50,594 nucleotides of DNA from Muribaculaceae bacterium (GTDB lineage: Bacteria; Bacteroidota; Bacteroidia; Bacteroidales; Muribaculaceae), in the NCBI GenBank assembly GCA_029060285.1, contig JAIDUH010000053.1, positions 1 through 50,594 on the forward strand, in the 5' to 3' direction. The notes under the pieces are model-generated. The model worked only from the letters and a program-made list of their open reading frames with translations. It ran no database searches and was not told where the DNA came from. The position numbers and the translations under genes were made by a program. Below are positions 39,506 through 48,682 of the stretch, one piece after another (the first letter of the stretch is position 1; each line of letters starts with the position of its first letter).

Positions 39506-42500
39506 ATGAAAAAATACCTATTGACAATGCTTGTAGCGTTGTTAGGACTTTCTGCTTGGGCGCAGGGTCTTACCGTGACGGGTGTCGTCACCTCCAAAAA
39601 TGATGGAGAACCTCTTATAGGAGCTACAGTCTTGGTTCAAGGCACCAGCAAAGGTACGGCTACAGATTTCGACGGCAACTATATCCTTACTGATGTGCCG
39701 TCAAATGCCACCCTCGTCTTCAATTATGTTGGCTATCAGCAACTGACGATCGCTGTCAAAGGCCAAACAGTCATCAATGCAGAGCTTTCTGAATCTTCCA
39801 CTTCACTTGATGAACTCGTGGTGGTTGGTTATGGTGTAGCAAAGAAAAGCGACCTTACTTCATCCATATCTACAATTAAAGGATCTGAACTCAACGAGAT
39901 GGTCAGCGGCAACGCGATGGATGCAATCCAGGGGCGTGTTCCCGGCGTGCAAGTTGTCTCAGGTGGCGGACCGGGTTCTAACCCTTCTGTCATGATCCGT
40001 GGTGTCACATCTGTCAACGGTACTGCCCCTCTTTATGTTGTGGATGGCGTTCCTTTGAATACCGACAACATCAACTTCCTTAACAACAATGACATCGAGA
40101 GCATGGAAGTGCTTAAGGATGCTTCTGCTTCTGCTATCTACGGTACGCGAGCATCTAATGGTGTCATCATCATCACCACCAAGAAAGGTAAAGCAGGATC
40201 CACCCACGTTGACTTCTCAGCTTCTGCCGGCTGGCAATACATTCCAAAGCCAAGTATTGCCTGGGCTGATGAATATGAGAAAGTTTTCTACGCACGTTAT
40301 GAAAACGACGGACGTGTTGCACCATGGAACTCACCTTATGTAGATTACGGTGAAGTCGACAGCACTGACTGGTGGAAACTTGTCGTTGACAAGATGGCTC
40401 TCGTACAGAATTATTCACTCAGTGTCAGAGGTGGCAATGACAAATATGTCTACAGTCTCTCTGCCGGTTATTACCGTAATAACTCTCAGTTCAGCGGTGG
40501 ATATTGGGACAAGATGAACGTTCGTCTTAACACTGAGTATAATTTCACTAATTGGTTGAAGGCAGGTCTTGACCTCGCTCCTAACCTTGAAAGCTGGGAA
40601 TCAGCTCCTGAACTTTTCGCTGCAGCCATGAGCATGGACCCGACTACACCTGTCTATCGTCCTGAATCAGAATGGGACCCTGCGAACCCAATGAACGACT
40701 TCCAGCGCAGTTACAACAACCAGGAATGGAACCCGGTAGCTTCTCTTGCACGTATGGACAACCTCTCAACGAAGTTCCAACTCTTGATGAACCCTTACAT
40801 TCAGATTCAACCGATCAAGCAGTTGACACTGCGCACTCAGTTTGGTGCAAATCTTTGGTATCAGCGCAGCGATGGCTACAACTATGCATTCCATATCGAC
40901 GCCCTTGAGCAGAATGCTAAAAACAGCGACTATCGCAACTACTCTGACCAAATCAACTGGAGCTGGACCAACACTGCCACATATATGGACACTTTTGCTG
41001 AGAAGCACAACTTGACTGTAATGGCAGGTTTCACTGCAGAACGCTATGCCAACTATTGGGCAAACGCTTCCCGTCAGGATATCCCCGGACATAATGATCT
41101 TCTCCACGAAGTAAGCGCCGGCACAGGCGATCAGTTTGCAAGTGGAAGCACTTCTTATCAGACACTTGCTTCAGTACTCGGTCGTGTCATGTATAACTTC
41201 GATAGCCGCTACTATCTGACAGCGTCTATCCGTTACGACGGCAGCTCCCGATTCCCTCAAGGCAACAAATGGGCTACTTTCCCATCAGTCTCTCTTGCCT
41301 GGCGTCTCTCTGAAGAAGCCTTCATGGAAGGCACCCGCAACTGGCTTGACAATGCCAAGGTACGTCTCGGTTGGGGTAAGGTCGGCAACCAGAATATCAA
41401 TCCGGGCTTGTTCCTTTCTACAATGGACAATGGCGTGAACTACGTATTCAATTCCACTCGCTTCCCGGCTACAATCGTCGGTCAAATGGGTAATCCCACT
41501 CTTCGTTGGGAGACTGTAGAGGATTATGATTTCGGTATTGACGCCACATTCCTGCGCAGTCGTTTGAACCTCACCTTCGATCTCTATCAGAAGAATAGTC
41601 ACGACATGCTTTATGCAGCCCAGGGTCTTCTTATAGCCGGCAACCCTGCCTGGATGGGAGCGATCACCCAGAATATCGGTGAGATGCGTGCACGCGGTTG
41701 GGAACTCTCTCTCAACTGGCGCGATAAGGTAAACGATTTTGGTTATGAAGTTGGTGTTCAACTCTCAGGAGTACGCAATAAAGCCATCAAATTCTCCGGT
41801 GACGGTCCGGTGCTTACCGGTGGCGGACTGAATGAAAGCATCATCCGCAATGAGGATGGCCAGCTCATCTCACGCTTTTATGGATATACAGCCGACGGTC
41901 TTTTCCAGAATTGGGAAGAAGTTTATGCCCACACCGACGAACACGGTACTCTTCTTCAGCCAGATGCACAGCCCGGTGATATCCGATTCCTTGACCTTAA
42001 CCATGACGGAGTCCTCAATGACTCAGATAAGTCATATATCGGTAATCCTTACCCCGACCTTATGATTGGCTTTAACCTCGGTTTGAACTGGAAGGGATGG
42101 GACTTCATCGCCAACTTCTATGGCACTACCGGCAACGACGTATTTAACCTTGAAAAGAAGCGTTATTCAGGTGGAGGCGGTCAGAACGTATATCGTGGCA
42201 CTCTCCAAAAGGCTTGGCATGGTGAAGGAACAAGCAATGATGTACCTCGTCTCTCATACAATGATCTCAATCAAAACTATGGTCGTGTATCAAGCTTCTA
42301 TGTAGAAGACGGCAGCTACCTACGCTGTAAACTTATTACCTTAGGCTATACCCTTCCTAAGAAATGGGTCGGAGACTATCACCTGCGTCTCTATTTCTCA
42401 GCCCAGAATCTTTTCACTATAACCAAATACACAGGAATGGACCCGGAGCGACCCTTCTATGACGGTAGCGTTATCGAAAAAGGTATAGGAAATGCCAACT

Positions 42501-42547
42501 ACCCCACTCCTCAGACTTACCTTTTCGGTGTTGACTTCAATTTCTAA
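39506..42547 (+). CDS. SusC-like TonB-dependent outer-membrane transporter
   Basis: A 1,013-residue transporter. Signal peptide 1-19, then a carboxypeptidase-D-like domain (about 22-98; G-V-V-T-S-K-N-D-G-E-P-L-I-G-A-T). The TonB box D-E-L-V-V-V-G-Y-G (102-110) and plug domain come next. The C-terminal barrel ends in Y-L-F-G-V-D-F-N-F, an outer-membrane insertion signal. It imports oligosaccharides with SusD. There is no N-terminal STN domain, so it does not signal to an anti-sigma factor. It is 23 bases from susD. Confidence 0.95.
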   Translation: MKKYLLTMLVALLGLSAWAQGLTVTGVVTSKNDGEPLIGATVLVQGTSKGTATDFDGNYILTDVPSNATLVFNYVGYQQLTIAVKGQTVINAELSESSTSLDELVVVGYGVAKKSDLTSSISTIKGSELNEMVSGNAMDAIQGRVPGVQVVSGGGPGSNPSVMIRGVTSVNGTAPLYVVDGVPLNTDNINFLNNNDIESMEVLKDASASAIYGTRASNGVIIITTKKGKAGSTHVDFSASAGWQYIPKPSIAWADEYEKVFYARYENDGRVAPWNSPYVDYGEVDSTDWWKLVVDKMALVQNYSLSVRGGNDKYVYSLSAGYYRNNSQFSGGYWDKMNVRLNTEYNFTNWLKAGLDLAPNLESWESAPELFAAAMSMDPTTPVYRPESEWDPANPMNDFQRSYNNQEWNPVASLARMDNLSTKFQLLMNPYIQIQPIKQLTLRTQFGANLWYQRSDGYNYAFHIDALEQNAKNSDYRNYSDQINWSWTNTATYMDTFAEKHNLTVMAGFTAERYANYWANASRQDIPGHNDLLHEVSAGTGDQFASGSTSYQTLASVLGRVMYNFDSRYYLTASIRYDGSSRFPQGNKWATFPSVSLAWRLSEEAFMEGTRNWLDNAKVRLGWGKVGNQNINPGLFLSTMDNGVNYVFNSTRFPATIVGQMGNPTLRWETVEDYDFGIDATFLRSRLNLTFDLYQKNSHDMLYAAQGLLIAGNPAWMGAITQNIGEMRARGWELSLNWRDKVNDFGYEVGVQLSGVRNKAIKFSGDGPVLTGGGLNESIIRNEDGQLISRFYGYTADGLFQNWEEVYAHTDEHGTLLQPDAQPGDIRFLDLNHDGVLNDSDKSYIGNPYPDLMIGFNLGLNWKGWDFIANFYGTTGNDVFNLEKKRYSGGGGQNVYRGTLQKAWHGEGTSNDVPRLSYNDLNQNYGRVSSFYVEDGSYLRCKLITLGYTLPKKWVGDYHLRLYFSAQNLFTITKYTGMDPERPFYDGSVIEKGIGNANYPTPQTYLFGVDFNF

Positions 42548-42570
42548 TTTCTTAATTAAGAATTATAAAA

Positions 42571-44250
42571 ATGAAAAAGACAATATATGCGTGCGTTGCA
42601 GCCTTTAGCCTCGGGGCATTAACATCCTGCAACGACTTCCTTGACCAGGAAGTGAGAGGACAAGAAAACCTCGACACTTATTTTTCAACTCCTGAGGAAG
42701 TGGAGACCTATGTAGGAGGATGCTACTTCCAGATAGCCAAAGGTGGCGGCTGGTGGCAGGTATATAACACATGGTTGCTTTCAGATATGTGTACTGACGA
42801 CCTTTGGGATGGCAATACAACCCAGGACGATGGCTATCAGGAACTCTCCCACTACATGCCTAATGGCAATATGAACGGTATAATCCAGAATTTCTGGGGT
42901 GCACGCTACCAGGGTATAACAACCTGCAATCTTGGTCTTGAACGTATCCCGGGAGTGACAATGGACGAAAACCTTAAGAAACGCCGTTTGGCAGAAGTTC
43001 GCTTCCTTCGCGCCTTCTTCTATTTCGACCTTGTCCGCAATTTCGGTGGTGTTCCTTTGATGACCGAATATGCAAATACCGGTGCCGGAAAAGAACGTTC
43101 TTCCCAGGAAGAATGCTACAAGTTTATAGAAGATGAACTTAATCTTGCCATTCCAGACCTCCCGGAACGATCTCAGCTTGCAGCAGCCGATATGGGTAGA
43201 GTGACAAAAGGGGCTGCTCTTGGCATTCTTGGAAAGGCTCAGCTATATCAAGGCAAATGGGCTGAGGCAAAAGCCACTCTAAAGGAAATCATTGACTCCG
43301 GAGAATATCGTCTGCTCGAAAACTTCGGTGATGTATGGAGCGTTAAGCATAACAACAGTGCTGAAAGCCTATTTGAAGTGCAACAGACCTACGGTGGCGA
43401 CACTTATGCACTTGGTGGATCTCTGACTGTCGTAACCGGTTGCCGTAATGGCGTCGGAGACGGATGGAGTTGGGGACAACCGACTTCAGACCTTGAGAAC
43501 GCTTTCATCGCTGCCGGCGACACTGAGCGCCTTCGCTGGACAATCATCAAGACTATGTGTACTGAAATTGCAGGTGAAAGCAAGTTCTCTGAGTTTGTCA
43601 AGAATAATACGTCTGTCTGTGGAATCAATGATGCAAAATATAAGGACTACATCGATAAATTCGGTTGGACTGCCAGTGACTATTACAAAGGATATATCAT
43701 AGACCCTGCTCAACACAAGTCTGCCCGAATCATACGCAAGTATTTCGTTCCGCTTGAGGATCGTCCCGAAGTCTATAACATTGATAAGATTCCGCTCAAC
43801 CATCGCGTGCTCCGATATGCTGATGTGCTTCTTATGTATGCCGAGGCTTGTGCCGAGACCGGAGATGATTCTCAAGGCCAGTGGGCGCTCAATCAGGTTC
43901 GTACCCGCGTCAATCTTTCAGACGTAACTTCTACAGGCACTGCCCTTCGCGATGCTATCAGAAATGAACGCCGTCTTGAACTCGCACACGAACAGTGTCG
44001 TCTCTATGACCTTCGCCGCTGGGATTGCTCCAATGGAAAGAAGATGATCTGCAACGTCATGGGTCCGGATGGAAGCTTCGTCAAATACAATACCGGTGAG
44101 GATGCCGATATGTATGAGAAATGGAATCAGGGTGAACCGAGCGACAAGGGCTACCGCTTCCGCGAAGACCGCGACCTGCTGTTCCCTATTCCTAACTATG
44201 AGATAGAACACTCTAACGGAGCTATCAAGCAGAATCCCGGGTGGAACTGA
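42571..44250 (+). CDS. SusD-like nutrient-binding lipoprotein
   Basis: A 559-residue lipoprotein (signal L-G-A-L-T-S-C-N-D-F, cysteine 20). The TPR-type helices and aromatic-rich binding region of SusD family proteins are visible (V-R-F-L-R-A-F-F-Y-F-D-L-V-R-N-F-G-G-V-P-L at about 148-168). The C-terminal R-N-E-R-R-L-E-L-A-H-E pattern is also present. It lies over the SusC channel and captures glycan. It shares an operon with SusC and the GH30 enzyme. Confidence 0.95.
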   Translation: MKKTIYACVAAFSLGALTSCNDFLDQEVRGQENLDTYFSTPEEVETYVGGCYFQIAKGGGWWQVYNTWLLSDMCTDDLWDGNTTQDDGYQELSHYMPNGNMNGIIQNFWGARYQGITTCNLGLERIPGVTMDENLKKRRLAEVRFLRAFFYFDLVRNFGGVPLMTEYANTGAGKERSSQEECYKFIEDELNLAIPDLPERSQLAAADMGRVTKGAALGILGKAQLYQGKWAEAKATLKEIIDSGEYRLLENFGDVWSVKHNNSAESLFEVQQTYGGDTYALGGSLTVVTGCRNGVGDGWSWGQPTSDLENAFIAAGDTERLRWTIIKTMCTEIAGESKFSEFVKNNTSVCGINDAKYKDYIDKFGWTASDYYKGYIIDPAQHKSARIIRKYFVPLEDRPEVYNIDKIPLNHRVLRYADVLLMYAEACAETGDDSQGQWALNQVRTRVNLSDVTSTGTALRDAIRNERRLELAHEQCRLYDLRRWDCSNGKKMICNVMGPDGSFVKYNTGEDADMYEKWNQGEPSDKGYRFREDRDLLFPIPNYEIEHSNGAIKQNPGWN

Positions 44251-44297
44251 TTTTAACGATTAATTATTAACTATTAATTATTAAGATTTAAATTTAA

Positions 44298-45965
44298 ATG
44301 AACAAGAAAACGATAATATCGCTTGCGTTATGTGGAGCCGCAGTAATATCTTTGGGCTCCTGTAGCGATGAGCCACATGGAGTGTCCACCAAGCATCCCG
44401 TAGGAAGTGAGGGACCAAGCGGTCCAAGCTTTGGTGAAGATGACGATGTGACTTCCCCTAAAGCAAACTTCCCCTTAACTGCGCAGAAAGTGACAGTCAA
44501 TACATCCACTGTCTATCAAGAAATGGAAGGTTTTGCAGCTTCTGACTGCTGGCTTCCTAACCAGATAGGTCAGTATTGGACTGCTAATCGCAACGAGATA
44601 GCACAATTGCTTTTTTCTCAAAATATCTCGTCTGACGGTCAGCCGCAGGGTATCGGCCTCTCAATGTGGCGTGTAAATTTGGGTGCCGGAACTGAGGAGC
44701 AAGGCAACGAAAGCAATATGGCTGCCAACAACCGCGCTCAAAGCTATCTGAGCACCGGAAGCTACAACTGGAACAGTTGTGCCGGTCAGCGCTATTTCAT
44801 GGAGCAGGCTAAGAATATGGGATGTGAGAAATTTGTGCTTTTCAGCAACTCCCCTCTCGTGCAGTATACACTCAACGGAATGGGGTATTCCGACAATGGC
44901 GCCCACGGCAACATCAAGGAAGAAGGCTATGCACAATATGCGGAATATATGGCAGAAGTAGCAAAACATTTCACCGAAGCAGGCTATAATATTTCTCATA
45001 TCTCTCCCGTCAACGAACCTCAGTATGATTGGGGTGTAGGAGAAAACGGTGAGGCTTCCCAGGAAGGATCCGGCTGGCAAAATACAGAGATTGCAAAGCT
45101 TGTGAAAGAACTTGACAAGTCATTGACTTCGCGTGATCTCAACACATACATACTAATAGCAGAAGCAGGAGCATGGACGGAATTATATAGCGGAAGCAAT
45201 GCTCGCTCCAACACTATAGACGCTTTCTATAATCCATCATCCAATGCTTATGTGGGTGACATCAAGCGACTCGACAACATTATCTGCGGACACAGCTATT
45301 GGACAGAAGGCACATGGACCGGAATGCGCGACGTAAGGTCGAAAGTTGCCACTGCAGCTAAAGCCCGCAATCTGAAAGTATATCAGACTGAATGGTCTAT
45401 GCTTGGCGATGCTCCTGCTGAACTTGACGGAAACTACGATAACGCTACAGAATTTGATATCGCACAATATATGAGCCGCGTGATTCATAACGATATCACA
45501 GTGGCCGGATGTGCGTCATGGAGCTATTGGACAGCAATGTCTGTAGAACGTTGGGGACAGAAAAACCGTTTCGAACTTATCAAGACTACTCCGGTAGGAG
45601 GAGAGTATAGCGATGACTTCAAGAATGGCGGTTCTGTAGCTGCCAATCCTAATCTATGGGTTCTTGGTAACTACAGTCTCTTTGTACGCCCCGGCTACAA
45701 GCGTGTGGATCTCACGCTGAATGAAAGCAAAGATTTCTTCGGATCAGCATATTTGTCGCCTGAAGGAGATAAGCTCGTCGTAGTATTGACAAACTATGAC
45801 AAGACTAATGGCATAACAGTAGATATGCCAAATCCGGCAGGTGTAAAGGCAGTCTACACATACACCACCACCGCCGAGAAGAACTTGAAGCAAGCTCGCT
45901 TCAACCTTAACGACAAAGTCTTCATCGACCCAGCTTCAGTCACCACAATCGTCTACTATCTCTGA
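44298..45965 (+). CDS. GH30-family glycoside hydrolase, surface lipoprotein
   Basis: A 555-residue protein with a lipobox (L-G-S-C-S, cysteine about 21). The GH30 TIM barrel has M-E-G-F-A-A-S-D-C-W, acid/base E240 in P-V-N-E-P-Q-Y-D-W and nucleophile E365 in Q-T-E-W-S. A C-terminal beta-sandwich ends in T-T-I-V-Y-Y-L. GH30 includes beta-1,6-galactanase, beta-1,6-glucanase and xylanase subfamilies. The sequence and PUL context suggest a beta-1,6-linked galactan or glucan, but the subfamily is not certain. An AT-rich 47-base spacer separates it from susD. Confidence 0.9.
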   Translation: MNKKTIISLALCGAAVISLGSCSDEPHGVSTKHPVGSEGPSGPSFGEDDDVTSPKANFPLTAQKVTVNTSTVYQEMEGFAASDCWLPNQIGQYWTANRNEIAQLLFSQNISSDGQPQGIGLSMWRVNLGAGTEEQGNESNMAANNRAQSYLSTGSYNWNSCAGQRYFMEQAKNMGCEKFVLFSNSPLVQYTLNGMGYSDNGAHGNIKEEGYAQYAEYMAEVAKHFTEAGYNISHISPVNEPQYDWGVGENGEASQEGSGWQNTEIAKLVKELDKSLTSRDLNTYILIAEAGAWTELYSGSNARSNTIDAFYNPSSNAYVGDIKRLDNIICGHSYWTEGTWTGMRDVRSKVATAAKARNLKVYQTEWSMLGDAPAELDGNYDNATEFDIAQYMSRVIHNDITVAGCASWSYWTAMSVERWGQKNRFELIKTTPVGGEYSDDFKNGGSVAANPNLWVLGNYSLFVRPGYKRVDLTLNESKDFFGSAYLSPEGDKLVVVLTNYDKTNGITVDMPNPAGVKAVYTYTTTAEKNLKQARFNLNDKVFIDPASVTTIVYYL

Positions 45966-46001
45966 GATTCTCTGAGTTTTAGAACTATTTAGAATAGAGC
46001 T

Positions 46002-46034
46002 GGAGGCAAACCCTAATAACCGGTGTTTACCTCC
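46002..46034. terminator. Terminator between the utilisation operon and the PagL-like gene
   Basis: GGAGGCAAAC (46002-46011) pairs with GTTTACCTCC (46025-46034) with one mismatch. It lies between convergent genes and can serve both strands. Confidence 0.6.
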
Positions 46035-46078
46035 TGCTTTGTTGTTTAGAAGCCCAAGCTTGTATACGAGAACTTCGG

Positions 46079-47263
46079 CTATAACCTTACTCCTAATCCA
46101 AGCATCAGATTTTGAGGATCATGAAAACGAGCGAGGCGGTAGCCGACATTTAAATATATATTTTGAGTTATAAATGTTTTTAGAGTCAACGACTGATAGA
46201 AACGACGCTCCTTAGACGGCTTGACGAAATCATAACCGAGACCGGCATTAAGAGTGAAAACAGGCATTGTCAACTCAGCATGGGCAGATGCGCCAACACT
46301 TATCTGATCGCCGAATTTAGGACGTCTGAAAAGAATATTTTCCCCATAGCTCCCTTCAACCCAATTTGGAGTAAGATCCGCACTCTCGTCCCACATAAAA
46401 TCAATAGCCGGTCCTACAGCTACATAGCGATTTAGCTGCCGCAACGGAGAAAACTGCATGCCAAAAACTCCAAATTTACCAGGTAAAATAGCAGGAGAAT
46501 TATCAATGACAAGTACACGCTTGCGACAAGCTCCAAATGCCATGACATCAAAGACCCATTTTCCTTTATCAGCTTCATCTATCATCTTATTACTTGGATT
46601 AGGACAGTCATTATGCTCTAAATTAAAATTATATTCCACGCCAACAACTGCCCCGACTGAGTTTACACCTCTATTAGGAAATGATGTGTTCCCATTAGAA
46701 TAATGCCTTAAGTTTACTCCTGCACTTAGTTTCCATCTGTCAGACACATGATAATGAAATTTTGCTGCAATGCCCATATGTGCCGTCACAGATGTGCTTA
46801 CAGGGGCAGTGTTTTCAGTGGATTGCTCGTTATAATGTTTCCAACCAAAAGCCGCCCCAAACTCCCATTCATATCCCAGCCATAGACATCTGCCTATTTT
46901 AGCAAACGGAGCACCTTGAAAGACATATACTGAAACCGGAGTTCCAAGAGTTTTTTCGTGGAAATATGAATTGACACCGATTCCTAAACCTTGATAAAGA
47001 CCTTTATAAAGCATCCCGGGAAGAGAAGCCTGATCGTAACTGAAACCAACCCTCGCATCTCCTGACAAAGTAGAGTTGATACAGCTCCCTGAAGGATTCT
47101 CTCCACGCATAAACGAACTTGTGCCGGGAACCCATCCGGATGACATTTCCACGCCGGCTCTCCACCTCAAAGGAAGGGAGAATCCACCAGGAATCGAGTC
47201 AGCAGCAGAGAGTGTGAACGCAAGAATGCACGTAACAGCGACTAATAAGGTTTGCCTTTTCAT
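46079..47263 (-). CDS. PagL-like outer-membrane beta-barrel protein (lipid A deacylase-related)
   Basis: A 394-residue protein with a signal peptide (1-20). The motif L-R-H-Y-S-N-G-N-T-S-F-P-N-R-G-V-N (residues 185-201) contains the His-x-Ser-Asn pattern around the active site of PagL-type lipid A 3-O-deacylases (H187, S189). The C-terminus N-L-M-L-G-L-G-V-R-L fits a beta-barrel end. The barrel is larger than classical PagL, and no glutamate lies at the expected spacing, so the activity is uncertain. It is coupled to the upstream lipoprotein by a 4-base overlap. Confidence 0.7.
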   Translation of the reverse strand: MKRQTLLVAVTCILAFTLSAADSIPGGFSLPLRWRAGVEMSSGWVPGTSSFMRGENPSGSCINSTLSGDARVGFSYDQASLPGMLYKGLYQGLGIGVNSYFHEKTLGTPVSVYVFQGAPFAKIGRCLWLGYEWEFGAAFGWKHYNEQSTENTAPVSTSVTAHMGIAAKFHYHVSDRWKLSAGVNLRHYSNGNTSFPNRGVNSVGAVVGVEYNFNLEHNDCPNPSNKMIDEADKGKWVFDVMAFGACRKRVLVIDNSPAILPGKFGVFGMQFSPLRQLNRYVAVGPAIDFMWDESADLTPNWVEGSYGENILFRRPKFGDQISVGASAHAELTMPVFTLNAGLGYDFVKPSKERRFYQSLTLKTFITQNIYLNVGYRLARFHDPQNLMLGLGVRL

Positions 47264-48186
47264 AAATCATCAAATTTTACTTCATAATCATAATCGACAG
47301 GATAAACCGCTCTGCATATAACAGGAAGAGTAATCCTAACATCCGATACGGTATTATCAAGAATGAGTTCACTCTTCATTATAGCTTCAGAATACCGATA
47401 ATTATATGTAACTGTCACTGATGTTTTTGGAGGAACATTAACTGTAAAATTCTCGGATATCGAATCAGGAGAGCAAAAATCTATCCTATCTCCAATTGTG
47501 AAAGGCTTATTGCTTATTCCGATCCATTTCCCATTCAGACATAAGGGAAGTTCTATATCAAAAGTCAAACCATTTGCCCACTCTTCATCTGTTGTCACTT
47601 CTTCAATACAATTATTCTTATAGTAAGGGAATATTTGCAGGGCGTATTCATCCGGAAGATTATTAAAAAATCCCGTTGTAAAAGGTCTGCTACTCATATA
47701 CTCCCTTACTGCCATATTGCTGTCATTATGTTGCATGACGAATTTCAATGGTTCGCCTCCAGATACATTAAATTCTATTACTTTTTCTTCGCCAAAGACA
47801 TATTCAAGATGTAGAGTGACACTATAAGCACAAGATGCATTATACCGACTTGAAAAGTAAAGCATATCTCCATGAAAAGAAACAATATAATCTCTTAGCG
47901 GATTTTGATATGAAATATCAAGTAATTCAGAAGCGGGGCAATTTTCATCAGTCACTTTATAATCAATATTTCTATATGAAACATATTTTCTTTCTGCATA
48001 ATCGAAATCAATATATACCCGGCTAAGACCTTTTCGGGAAATTGGAGTGCTCCAGCTTCCATTGTCGCCGACTATAATTACATCAGTGAAGTTTGGCAAC
48101 TGGCTGTCACCAAGAAAAATATCATTGTTGCATGACGAGAGCAAAAAAATCAACGATGAGCTTAAAACGAAGAAAAAATATTTCAT
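47260..48186 (-). CDS. Lipoprotein of unknown function, coupled to the PagL-like gene
   Basis: A 308-residue protein with a clear lipobox (L-I-F-L-L-S-S-C-N-N, cysteine 19). The rest is beta-rich with an Ig-like feel: S-V-T-L-H-L-E-Y-V-F-G, then F-T-V-N-V-P-P-K-T-S-V-T-V-T-Y-N-Y near the end. It has no known catalytic motif. The ATGA overlap with the barrel gene and the shared promoter at 48209-48216 suggest that the two act together in the outer membrane. Confidence 0.7.
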   Translation of the reverse strand: MKYFFFVLSSSLIFLLSSCNNDIFLGDSQLPNFTDVIIVGDNGSWSTPISRKGLSRVYIDFDYAERKYVSYRNIDYKVTDENCPASELLDISYQNPLRDYIVSFHGDMLYFSSRYNASCAYSVTLHLEYVFGEEKVIEFNVSGGEPLKFVMQHNDSNMAVREYMSSRPFTTGFFNNLPDEYALQIFPYYKNNCIEEVTTDEEWANGLTFDIELPLCLNGKWIGISNKPFTIGDRIDFCSPDSISENFTVNVPPKTSVTVTYNYRYSEAIMKSELILDNTVSDVRITLPVICRAVYPVDYDYEVKFDDL

Positions 48187-48208
48187 ATAATTTTTATAGT
48201 TGAGTCTG

Positions 48209-48216
48209 CAAATTTA
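48209..48216 (-). promoter_or_regulatory. Promoter box for the lipoprotein and PagL-like operon
   Basis: On the minus strand TAAATTTG, an exact -7 box, lies 22 bases before the ATG at 48186. The expected -33 position is next to the inverted repeat end at 48236, so the MITE-like element may have altered this promoter. Confidence 0.6.
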
Positions 48217-48235
48217 GTAAAATTTTCTTACTTAT

Positions 48236-48438
48236 GAAGTTGTTTCGACTTATTTACGAATATAAAAAATTTCAAAATAATCTGAAGGATCAATTCTTTT
48301 TATTAAGCTTCCGCCATCTTTACGGCATCTTCCGCTTCATTCATCAGTCACGATGCCCGCATCGCTCCTTCTTCATGAAGCGAAATCTGCTCGTAAAGCT
48401 GACGAAATCTTAATAAAAAAATAAGTCGAAACAACTTC
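48236..48438. mobile_element. MITE-like element with perfect 20-bp terminal inverted repeats
   Basis: The 20-bp ends (48236-48255 and 48419-48438) are perfect inverted copies. The element is 203 bp long, contains no ORF, and is flanked by TAT on both sides (48233-48235, 48439-48441), a possible target duplication. A second inverted pair, TTTTTATTAAG and CTTAATAAAAA (48297-48307, 48409-48419), lies inside. It fits a transposon-derived MITE. The rest of the 48187-48682 gap holds the promoter box and the serpin terminator. Confidence 0.75.
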
Positions 48439-48555
48439 TATGGCAAAATAATATCGAATATTTTGAATACAGATCTAATTGACGTTAATGCTTACGTAAT
48501 ACCCGGAGGCAAAGAGGTTGAGAATCCCTCACTTCGCTCGCGAACCTAATCACAA

Positions 48556-48599
48556 AAAACGCATCCCAAAAGTTTTTTCATGCTTTTGGGGTGCGTTTT
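48556..48599 (-). terminator. Terminator downstream of the serpin gene
   Basis: A 17-bp stem with one G-U pair (48556-48572 with 48583-48599). On the minus strand it is followed by a T-run, in place to end the leftward serpin transcript. Confidence 0.8.
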
Positions 48600-48682
48600 A
48601 CAGGACTTTTACTCCTCAAGGTTTTGGGACTCACCGTTTATGTGTCCGTTTTTTATCGATGATTATAAATTTGACTAAGAGA

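Noticed and set aside
40089..42305. ORFs on both strands inside susC
   Set aside because: The SusC frame is complete with signal peptide, plug and C-terminal barrel strand; the others have no initiation signals or motifs.
47835..48026. Plus-strand ORF opposite the lipoprotein gene
   Set aside because: It lies within a gene with a clear lipobox and operon coupling, and shows no domain of its own.
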